Part shown: positions 1 to 5,410 of the stretch, in pieces
Numbering within the stretch: the first letter of the stretch is position 1
Layout: the number at the start of each line of letters is the position of its first letter
Assembly (NCBI GenBank): GCA_910587905.1
Contig: CAJUOF010000287.1
Coordinates: 1 to 6,616, forward strand
From: an uncultured Lachnospiraceae bacterium
GTDB lineage: Bacteria; Bacillota_A; Clostridia; Lachnospirales; Lachnospiraceae
DNA: 6,616 nt
Reading direction: 5' to 3'
The notes under the pieces: generated by a model
Database searches by the model: none
Seen by the model: the letters and a program-made list of their open reading frames with translations, nothing else
Told to the model about the DNA's origin: nothing
Translations under genes and position numbers: made by a program

Positions 1-188
1 AATCGCTGAGGCGGCCGGTCTTTGAGGAAGAGAAGGCAGAAGAACTGTACGGGGAGATCCTGATGTCGGCGAAAGCGCCGAGGAGAGACGGAAAAGGCTA
101 CGAATATCCGGCAATCGGCCATGTGGTGGGGCTGGAGGGAAACGTGACCGGAGACCGGAGGAAGCTGCTTTCTATGGCAGGATTTTAA
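1..188 (+). CDS. C-terminal end of an unidentified protein (5' partial)
   Basis: An open frame enters from the left edge (first full codon at 3) and ends with TAA at 186-188, giving 61 residues. The piece is charged: it starts SLRRPVFEEEKAEELYGEIL and ends with GNVTGDRRKLLSMAGF. There is no membrane segment, cysteine cluster or recognisable catalytic motif in this part. Codon use is GC-rich like the downstream genes and there is no internal stop, so I take it as a real gene end rather than chance. I do not recognise the family. It lies upstream of the radical SAM operon but is separated from that operon by an AT-rich gap with its own promoter, so the two are probably transcribed independently. 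No convincing intrinsic terminator follows it. Confidence 0.7.
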   Translation, partial: SLRRPVFEEEKAEELYGEILMSAKAPRRDGKGYEYPAIGHVVGLEGNVTGDRRKLLSMAGF

Positions 189-317
189 CAGATACCAGGA
201 AAAGCAGCACGATCCATAGCCATTGGAATGTGACATGTAGAACAGAAAAAATCTGTATGAAAAAATTTGCCAATGATTACTTGACAGTAACAAAAGATGA
301 TGAAAAGAAATTGATAT

Positions 318-346
318 TTGAAAGCCTGCGGAGAATGTGATATAAT
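318..346 (+). promoter_or_regulatory. Sigma-A promoter of the radical SAM operon
   Basis: The -35 box TTGAAA (318-323) is followed by a 17-bp spacer and a perfect -10 TATAAT (341-346). A TG at 338-339 gives an extended -10. Transcription should start near 352-354, about 70 nt before the preferred GTG start at 425. This is the best-matching promoter in the window and lies in AT-rich DNA. Confidence 0.85.
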
Positions 347-411
347 AAAACAGTTTATGCGCAAATGGATTGCCGCTTCCTTTTAAAAATAGTGAAAAAA
401 CCAAATGCCCA

Positions 412-427
412 AGAGGTGGACGCAGTG
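412..427 (+). promoter_or_regulatory. Ribosome binding site that selects the GTG start of the radical SAM gene
   Basis: AGAGGTGG (412-419) lies 5 nt before GTG (425-427). The alternative in-frame ATG at 365 has no purine-rich site ahead of it and would be only about a dozen nucleotides from the predicted transcript 5' end. Family proteins usually begin shortly before the conserved stretch LALSxxIL-SVEKPARYIG, which also fits GTG 425. Confidence 0.7.
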
Positions 428-2305
428 GAATTACAAAACAGAAAATTGGCGTTGAGCCACAAAATCTTGATGAGTGTGGAGAAGCCTGCCCGCTACATCG
501 GCGGCGAGGTGAACGCGGTCATGAAGGACCCGGATGAAGTGGAAGTCCGCTTCGCCATGTGCTTTCCCGACGTGTACGAGATCGGGATGTCCCACCTGGG
601 GATCCAGATCCTTTATGACATGTTCAACCGAAGGGAGGACGTCTGGTGCGAGCGGGTCTATTCTCCCTGGCTGGACATGGACCGGGTCCTCAGGGAGGAG
701 GGGATCCCCCTGTTTACCCTGGAGAGCCAGTCTCCGGTGAAGGAGATGGATTTTCTGGGGATCACGCTCCAGTATGAGATGTGCTATACCAACATTTTGC
801 AGATTTTGGATCTGTCCGGGATTCCGCTTGTCTCCGGGGAGCGGGGGGAGGACTGTCCCATCGTCATCGGCGGAGGCCCCTGCGCCTACAATCCGGAGCC
901 CATTGCGGAGTTTTTCGACTTGTTCTACATCGGCGAGGGGGAGACGGTCTATGACGACCTGATTGATTTATATAAGAAGGTACGGGATTCGGGGGAGGGC
1001 CGGCGGGCTTTTCTGGAGCAGGCGGCGCAGATTCCGGGAATCTACGTGCCGGCTTTTTATGACGTGGAGTATGGGGAGGACGGGACCATTAAAGCCATGC
1101 GGCCCAACCGTCCCCATGCGCCGGAGCGGGTGGTCAAACAGCTGGTGGTGGACATGACGAAGGTCCCTTACCCGGAAAAGCCGCTGGTGCCGTATCTCAA
1201 GGCCACCCAGGACCGGGTGGTGCTGGAGATTCAGCGGGGATGCATCCGGGGCTGCCGGTTCTGCCAGGCGGGAATGGTCTACCGGCCGGTAAGGGAGCGG
1301 GACGTGGAGGATATGAAGGAGTACGCCGTGAAGCTTTTGGAGAGTACCGGCCACGACGAGATTTCCTTAAGCTCTTTGAGTTCCAGCGATTACACCCGTT
1401 TGAAGGAGCTGGTCTATTTCCTCATCGAGCGGTTCGGGGAGCGGGACGTGAACATTTCCCTCCCCTCCCTTAGGATCGACGCCTTTTCCCTGGACGTGAT
1501 GAGCCGGGTGCAGGACGTGAAGAAGAGCAGCTTGACCTTTGCGCCGGAGGCGGGGAGCCAGCGGATGCGGGACGTGATCAACAAGGGGCTCACCGAGGAG
1601 GTGATCCTCTCCGGGGCGGCGGAGGCTTTTCGGGGCGGCTGGAACAAGGTGAAGCTCTATTTCATGCTGGGGCTCCCCACGGAGACGAGGGAAGACATCG
1701 AGGGGATCGCAGCCCTGGCCAACGAGGTGGCGAGGGTCTACTATGAGACGGTGCCCAAGGGGAACAGGCAGGGCCGGGTGCAGGTGAATTCCAGCACGTC
1801 CTTCTTCATCCCCAAGCCCTTCACGCCCCTCCAGTGGGCCCCCATGTTCACCAAGGAAGAGTATCTGGACAAGGCACGAACCGTGAACGAGGCCATGAAG
1901 CGGCAGCTGAACCACAAGAGCCTTCGCTACAATTGGCACGAGGCGGACGTCTCCGTGCTGGAGGGAGTCCTCGCCAGGGGGGACCGCCGGGTGGGCCGGG
2001 GGATCCTGGAGGCCTACCGGAGAGGGTGCCTCTTTGATTCCTGGTCGGAATGCTTTGACAATGAGAAATGGATGGCGGCCTTCGAGGCGGCCGGCGTGGA
2101 TGTGGCCTTTTACAATCTCAGGGAACGGTCCCTGGACGAGGTCCTTCCCTGGGACTTCATCGACACGGGAGTCACGAAGGAGTTCTTAAAGCGGGAGTGG
2201 AAGCGGGCCATGGAAGGAACGGTGACGCCCAACTGCCGGGCCGCCTGCCAGGGCTGCGGCGTGAAAAAATTCGGAGGGGGCGTGTGCTTTGAAGATCAGG
2301 ATTAA
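425..2305 (+). CDS. B12-binding-domain radical SAM protein, TIGR03960 family (uncharacterised)
   Basis: This is a 626-residue protein from the GTG start (646 if read from ATG 365). An N-terminal cobalamin-binding-like Rossmann domain (about residues 37-190) carries IGGGPCAYNPEP and IGEGE, typical of B12-type radical SAM enzymes. The radical SAM core follows at about 262-480. Its CxxxCxxC cysteines are C273, C277 and C280 in RGCIRGCRFC, which would hold the [4Fe-4S] cluster that cleaves S-adenosylmethionine. The C-terminus has a further cysteine group, C604, C608, C611 and C621. The best match in my memory is the TIGR03960 family, cytosolic and of unknown substrate. A canonical cobalamin DxHxxG motif is absent. 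The gene is first in an operon; its end overlaps the next gene by 17 nt, and that gene encodes the partner usually adjacent to or fused with this family. Related enzymes methylate or otherwise modify RNA, proteins or small molecules, so a modification role is plausible, but that is inference. Confidence 0.9.
   Translation: MELQNRKLALSHKILMSVEKPARYIGGEVNAVMKDPDEVEVRFAMCFPDVYEIGMSHLGIQILYDMFNRREDVWCERVYSPWLDMDRVLREEGIPLFTLESQSPVKEMDFLGITLQYEMCYTNILQILDLSGIPLVSGERGEDCPIVIGGGPCAYNPEPIAEFFDLFYIGEGETVYDDLIDLYKKVRDSGEGRRAFLEQAAQIPGIYVPAFYDVEYGEDGTIKAMRPNRPHAPERVVKQLVVDMTKVPYPEKPLVPYLKATQDRVVLEIQRGCIRGCRFCQAGMVYRPVRERDVEDMKEYAVKLLESTGHDEISLSSLSSSDYTRLKELVYFLIERFGERDVNISLPSLRIDAFSLDVMSRVQDVKKSSLTFAPEAGSQRMRDVINKGLTEEVILSGAAEAFRGGWNKVKLYFMLGLPTETREDIEGIAALANEVARVYYETVPKGNRQGRVQVNSSTSFFIPKPFTPLQWAPMFTKEEYLDKARTVNEAMKRQLNHKSLRYNWHEADVSVLEGVLARGDRRVGRGILEAYRRGCLFDSWSECFDNEKWMAAFEAAGVDVAFYNLRERSLDEVLPWDFIDTGVTKEFLKREWKRAMEGTVTPNCRAACQGCGVKKFGGGVCFEDQD
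2273..2291 (+). promoter_or_regulatory. Ribosome binding site and TTG start inside the end of the radical SAM gene
   Basis: GGAGGGGG (2273-2280) lies 8 nt before TTG (2289-2291). No in-frame ATG is near, and the TTG start gives MKIRIKF, the usual N-terminus of this family. The site sits inside the upstream coding region, so translation of the two genes is coupled. Confidence 0.75.
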
Positions 2306-2987
2306 ATTCATAAAGACGGGGCTCATGAGGTACATCGGACATCTGGACGTGATGCGGTATTTCCAGAAGGTCAACCGGAGGGCCGGCGTGGACATCGCCT
2401 ATTCCGCGGGCTTCAGCCCCCACCAGCTCATGTCCTTTGCCTCCCCCTTAGGCCTGGGGCTCACCAGCGAGGGGGAGTACCTGGACATGGAGGTGCATTC
2501 CTGTGAATCCTCCAGATCCATGGCGGGGCGGATGAACGCAGTCATGGCCGAGGGGATGGAGATCGTCGGCGTCTGGCAGCTTCCTGAGGGCGCAAAACCG
2601 GCCATGGCCGTGGTGGCCGCCGCCGACTATGTCCTCACGCCGGAGCAGGAGCTCTGGGGGGAAATTCGGGGGACGGCGGAAACGTTTTTCGCACAGAGCG
2701 CCATTCCTGTCCGGAAGAAGACGAAGAAGAGCGAGAAGGAAGTGGACATCCGCCCGCTCATTTATGACTGGAGATTTTTGGATGGGGGGATTTTCGTGAA
2801 GCTGGCGTCGGGGAGCGCCGACAATTTAAAGCCGGAACTTCTCCTGGAAGCCTGGTCCTGCTTTGCGGGAAGGGAGTACGAGCCCTGGAGCTTTGACATC
2901 CACCGCCTGGAGCTTTACGCCAGGGAGGGGGGAGCGGAGGACGGACGCCTGGCGCCCCTTTCCGATTTCGGGGAGGAACTGCCATGA
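2289..2987 (+). CDS. DUF2344 / TIGR03936 radical SAM-linked protein
   Basis: A 232-residue cytosolic protein with no signal peptide or membrane segment. The conserved N-terminal half is clear: RYIGHLDVMRYFQK (14-27) and GFSPHQLMSFASPLGLG (41-57), followed by SEGEYLD (60-66). These match the DUF2344 (TIGR03936) family, which is found beside, or fused to, TIGR03960 radical SAM enzymes. Length is normal for the stand-alone form. A lysine-rich stretch, VRKKTKKSEK (141-150), precedes DIRPLIYDW, and could contact nucleic acid, though that is inference. The gene starts with TTG, overlaps the radical SAM gene by 17 nt and overlaps the RNase gene by ATGA at 2984-2987. Its biochemical role is unknown to me; the fixed pairing suggests a substrate-binding or accessory subunit for the radical SAM enzyme. 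Confidence 0.88.
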   Translation: MKIRIKFIKTGLMRYIGHLDVMRYFQKVNRRAGVDIAYSAGFSPHQLMSFASPLGLGLTSEGEYLDMEVHSCESSRSMAGRMNAVMAEGMEIVGVWQLPEGAKPAMAVVAAADYVLTPEQELWGEIRGTAETFFAQSAIPVRKKTKKSEKEVDIRPLIYDWRFLDGGIFVKLASGSADNLKPELLLEAWSCFAGREYEPWSFDIHRLELYAREGGAEDGRLAPLSDFGEELP

Positions 2988-4207
2988 GGCGTGTCATTGT
3001 CACCAGCCTCCAAGGCTCCCTGCTTGCGGCCGAGGAGGAGGACGGCAGGATCACGGGGCTGTTTTTGGAGCCGGAGGAGGAGAAGTCCCTGGTGGGACGT
3101 GTCTACGTGGGGCGGGTGAGCCGCATCGTGAAGAACATCCGGGCCGCCTTCGTGGAATTCGGGCAGGGAAGGATGTGTTTCTATCCCCTGGAGGACTGGG
3201 AAAAGTATCCCCTTCCGGGACGGGAGGGGAGAGCCCTCAAGGAGGGGGACAGTCTCCTGTTCCAGATTGAGAAGGACGCCGTCAAGACGAAGCTGCCCAT
3301 GGCGACCACCTGCCTGACTTTCACCGGGCAGTATCTGGTGCTCATGACCGGGAAGACGGGCATCTGCTTTTCCTCCAAAATCAGGGACGGGGCGAGGAAG
3401 CAGGCCCTCAAGGAGCTTCTCCTTCGGGCCCTGGAAGGGACGGGGGCCCCGTTTCCCTTCGGGCTTATTGTGCGGACCAACGGGGGAGAGGCCCCGGAGG
3501 GGGCGCTCCTCTCGGAACTTTCGGCGCTTGCCGGAACGGCTTTGCGGCTGTGCGGTCTCTGGGAGACGCGGACGGCGGGGACCCTCCTCCAGGAACCGGA
3601 GCCGGCGTTCCTCTCGGAGATTTTCAACAACCGGACGGCGTTCCTCTCGGAGGTGGTCACCGACGACGAGGCCGTCTACGGCCTGGTGGCCAAAAAGGCG
3701 GCGGCCCTCAGGGCGCAGGACGAAGCCTGCCCGCTTCCCGCCCTGCGGCTTTACGGGGACTCGTATCCCCTCTCCAAGCTGTACAGCCTGGAGACGGCAC
3801 TCTCCAGGGCCCTCTCGGAAAAGGTCTGGTTAAAGTCCGGCGGGTCGCTCATCATCCAGCCCACGGAGGCGCTGGTGTCCATCGATGTCAACACCGGGAA
3901 ATTTGACGGGAAAAAGCGGCTGGAGGAGACCTTTTTCAAGATCAACCTGGAGGCGGCGGCGGAGATCGCCGTCCAGCTAAGGCTCCGGAACCTGTCGGGA
4001 ATCATCATCGTGGACTTTATTGACATGGAGGAAAGGGACCACAAGGAACAGCTCCTGAGAGTATTCGCCGCCGCCCTGGAGAACGACCCGGTGAAGGTGA
4101 ACCTTCTGGGCTTTACCAGGCTGAATTTGGTGGAGCTGACGAGAAAAAAGGTGCGGAAACCATTGCATGAGCTTCTGTCCGGAAAAAGGAAGGACAGGAA
4201 GGAATAA
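2984..4207 (+). CDS. rng: Ribonuclease E/G family protein, short form without zinc-link
   Basis: This 407-residue RNase E/G-type endoribonuclease would cut single-stranded RNA in mRNA turnover and rRNA or tRNA processing in the cytosol. An S1-like RNA-binding region lies near residues 37-100 (VGRVYVGRVSRIVKNIRAAF). R164-T165 in LIVRTNGG matches the 5'-monophosphate sensor pair R169-T170 of E. coli RNase E. The catalytic region has D301 in SIDVNTG and D344 in IIVDFIDM, 43 residues apart, as are D303 and D346 of E. coli RNase E; NLEAAAEIAVQLRLRNL between them is also family-typical. The protein ends with the basic tail GKRKDRKE about where the CPxCxG zinc-link would start, so it is shorter than E. 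coli RNase G (489 residues). It begins with ATG overlapping the TGA of the upstream gene, with GGAGGA 6 nt ahead. The rng symbol is by homology; 'RNase E/G family' is the safer name. Confidence 0.93.
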   Translation: MRRVIVTSLQGSLLAAEEEDGRITGLFLEPEEEKSLVGRVYVGRVSRIVKNIRAAFVEFGQGRMCFYPLEDWEKYPLPGREGRALKEGDSLLFQIEKDAVKTKLPMATTCLTFTGQYLVLMTGKTGICFSSKIRDGARKQALKELLLRALEGTGAPFPFGLIVRTNGGEAPEGALLSELSALAGTALRLCGLWETRTAGTLLQEPEPAFLSEIFNNRTAFLSEVVTDDEAVYGLVAKKAAALRAQDEACPLPALRLYGDSYPLSKLYSLETALSRALSEKVWLKSGGSLIIQPTEALVSIDVNTGKFDGKKRLEETFFKINLEAAAEIAVQLRLRNLSGIIIVDFIDMEERDHKEQLLRVFAAALENDPVKVNLLGFTRLNLVELTRKKVRKPLHELLSGKRKDRKE

Positions 4208-4255
4208 AAAACGATAAAATCGGGCATATTATATGGATATTTTTCAAGATTCCTC

Positions 4256-4284
4256 TTGCATTTCCGTGGGAAAAGTGCTAAATT
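4256..4284 (+). promoter_or_regulatory. Promoter of the lipoprotein gene
   Basis: TTGCAT (4256-4261), a 17-bp spacer and TAAATT (4279-4284), with TG at 4276-4277 giving an extended -10. The predicted transcript would start near 4291 and have a leader of about 45 nt. The sequence between the RNase stop codon and this promoter (4208-4255) has no hairpin followed by a T-run, so read-through from the upstream operon is also possible. Confidence 0.65.
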
Positions 4285-4335
4285 AGTTTTTGTGGGTTTC
4301 ATACTCAAATATTTTAGTCAAATGGAGGATGTGAA

Positions 4336-4710
4336 ATGAAGAAGCGTGTAGCGGTACTTGTGCTCGCAGTGGTCATGACCGTTCTGGCTCTGGCCGGATG
4401 CGGCGGAAAGAAAGGGGATTCTCCCGTAGTTGGTACTTGGAAGGCAACCGCAGTCGAAGCCATGGGTGTCAATGTAAAGGTGGACGAATACCTGTCGCAG
4501 ATGGGCATGAGCGATATGAAGATGGAGATGGACATTAAGAGCGACGGCAAGTTCAGCATGGACCTGATGGGACAGCAGGCGGATGGAACTTGGAAGTACA
4601 GCGGTTCCACTCTCACTTTGACCGTGGACGGCTCTGACGCAAAAGCAGAGTACAAAGACGGCAAGATCACCATGGAAGAGAGCGGCGCAAAGATCATTTT
4701 TGAAAAATAA
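4336..4710 (+). CDS. Small secreted lipoprotein with lipocalin-like pattern
   Basis: A 124-residue predicted lipoprotein. The signal peptide has basic MKKR, a hydrophobic core and the lipobox L19-A20-G21-C22, so the mature protein should be lipid-anchored by Cys22 to the outer face of the cytoplasmic membrane. The mature part holds two GTWK motifs (33-36 and 84-87) and alternating beta-prone stretches (STLTLTVDG, AEYKDGKITME), a pattern seen in small lipocalin-like lipoproteins of Firmicutes. Residues 56-65 are very methionine-rich (five Met in ten). GGAGG at 4324-4328 is 7 nt ahead of the ATG. The gene stands alone between its own promoter and a strong terminator. No enzymatic residues are apparent and the function is unknown; ligand binding is only inferred from the fold guess. 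Confidence 0.85.
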   Translation: MKKRVAVLVLAVVMTVLALAGCGGKKGDSPVVGTWKATAVEAMGVNVKVDEYLSQMGMSDMKMEMDIKSDGKFSMDLMGQQADGTWKYSGSTLTLTVDGSDAKAEYKDGKITMEESGAKIIFEK

Positions 4711-4735
4711 GATCGAAACGGAATGGAGTAAGAAA

Positions 4736-4781
4736 GGTCCCCTGTCAAGCCGGTTGGACGGCTTTGCGGGGGGCTGTTTTT
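4736..4781 (+). terminator. Intrinsic terminator after the lipoprotein gene
   Basis: A long hairpin pairs 4736-4752 with 4759-4775 around a 6-nt loop. It has 17 pair positions with a single C/T mismatch and a few G-T wobbles, and is GC-rich at both ends. A T-run follows at 4777-4781. This should end the lipoprotein transcript and insulate rpsT. Confidence 0.85.
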
Positions 4782-4875
4782 CATGTATGGAACGCTCCGT
4801 TTGTTCTTGAATATAGAAGCTTACGATGAGGGGGGCGCTCTTTCTATGAGTTTCGAGAAAAAGTGAATTTCGCTA

Positions 4876-4904
4876 TTGACAGCCGCATGTTTTTGGGTTA
4901 GACT
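4876..4904 (+). promoter_or_regulatory. Promoter of rpsT
   Basis: A consensus -35 TTGACA (4876-4881), 17-bp spacer and -10 TAGACT (4899-4904). The transcript should start near 4911. The element TTTTGGGT just upstream of the -10 also occurs in the guaB promoter. Confidence 0.75.
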
Positions 4905-4910
4905 AAAGCA

Positions 4911-4999
4911 GTATGTTTACATTAGACTGTCCGTGTCCGGCTTTAATGCAAACCAGATAAAAACCAACTATTTTATTTGATTTGGAGGTGTACCAATTG
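4911..4999 (+). promoter_or_regulatory. rpsT leader with ribosome site and TTG start
   Basis: About 85 nt of untranslated leader precede the start. GGAGGTG (4984-4990) is 6 nt ahead of TTG (4997-4999), which selects this start over the in-frame TTG at 4982 that overlaps the ribosome site itself. TTGG (4982-4985) can pair with CCAA (4993-4996), putting part of the Shine-Dalgarno site in a small hairpin, or with CCAA at 4964-4967. Regulation by S20 is inferred, not shown. Confidence 0.5.
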
Positions 5000-5260
5000 G
5001 CAAATATCAAATCCGCAAAGAAAAGGGTGTTAGTAACCCAGACCAAGACCGCCAGGAACAAGGCGATCCGTTCCAGGGTAAAGACCATGATCAAAAAGGT
5101 CGAGACTGCTATTGCTGCCGGTGACAAGGCTGCTGCACAGGCCAGCTTATTAGTAGCCATCAGCGAGATTGACAAGGCTGCTTCCAAGGGTGTTTATCAT
5201 AAGAACACCGCTTCCCGGAAGGTTGCCCGTTTGACCAAGGCCGTAAACGGCGTTGCATAA
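4997..5260 (+). CDS. rpsT: 30S ribosomal protein S20
   Basis: An 87-residue basic protein beginning (M)ANIKSAKKR, the hallmark N-terminus of bacterial S20. It continues with the lysine- and alanine-rich helical sequence of the family (RNKAIRSRVKTMIKKVETAI, then KGVYHKNTASRKVARLTKAV near the end). S20 is a primary binder of 16S rRNA and helps assemble the small subunit. Length is normal. The start is TTG, as in E. coli rpsT, where the UUG start takes part in autogenous control. The gene is monocistronic, with its own promoter and a perfect terminator. Codon use is less GC-rich than in the upstream operon, as expected of a highly expressed gene. Confidence 0.97.
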   Translation: MANIKSAKKRVLVTQTKTARNKAIRSRVKTMIKKVETAIAAGDKAAAQASLLVAISEIDKAASKGVYHKNTASRKVARLTKAVNGVA

Positions 5261-5270
5261 ATAACTGCTC

Positions 5271-5306
5271 AAATCCTGCCAGAATGGTGTGCTGGCAGGA
5301 TTTTTT
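5271..5306 (+). terminator. Intrinsic terminator after rpsT
   Basis: A perfect 12-bp stem pairs AAATCCTGCCAG (5271-5282) with CTGGCAGGATTT (5292-5303) around a 9-nt loop, and the T-run extends to 5306. It lies 10 nt past the stop codon, so rpsT is very likely a single-gene transcript. Confidence 0.95.
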
Positions 5307-5323
5307 CGTATCTTGGAAAATGC

Positions 5324-5352
5324 TTGACACAGGGAGACATTTTGGGTAGGAT
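5324..5352 (+). promoter_or_regulatory. Promoter of guaB
   Basis: A consensus -35 TTGACA (5324-5329), 17-bp spacer and -10 TAGGAT (5347-5352). The overlapping GATAAT at 5350-5355 is closer to consensus but needs a 20-bp spacer. The leader to the ATG is about 50 nt. AAAGGAG (5394-5400) is 10 nt ahead of the start. I see no purine riboswitch fold in so short a leader. Confidence 0.75.
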
Positions 5353-5410
5353 AATATATTAAATAGCATAAAACTTTGGACTTGAAGAGGAAGAAAGGAG
5401 AAAAAGGGAA

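Noticed and set aside
242..256. Small hairpin ACAGA-AAAAA-TCTGT as terminator of the first gene
   Set aside because: The stem has only 5 AT-leaning pairs and no T-run follows.
281..286. Perfect TTGACA upstream of the radical SAM operon
   Set aside because: No acceptable -10 box lies 15-19 bp downstream; the TTGAAA/TATAAT pair at 318-346 is far better.
1367..1939. Long antisense open frame (190 codons) opposite the radical SAM gene
   Set aside because: It lies wholly inside a well-supported gene, has no ribosome site worth noting, and its protein is rich in Pro, His and Leu, as expected of the reverse complement of a GC-rich gene.
4212..4222. CGAT-AAA-ATCG hairpin after the RNase gene as terminator
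   Set aside because: The stem is 4 bp and no T-run follows directly.
3751..4308. Antisense open frame (185 codons) over the end of the RNase gene
   Set aside because: It mirrors the conserved catalytic region of the RNase and gives a serine- and arginine-rich protein with no family resemblance.
4801..4827. Second promoter (TTGTTC / TACGAT) upstream of rpsT
   Set aside because: The spacer is 15 bp and both boxes are weak compared with the TTGACA promoter at 4876.
5353..5410. Purine riboswitch in the guaB leader
   Set aside because: The leader is about 50 nt, shorter than the aptamer, and no three-way junction pattern is visible.
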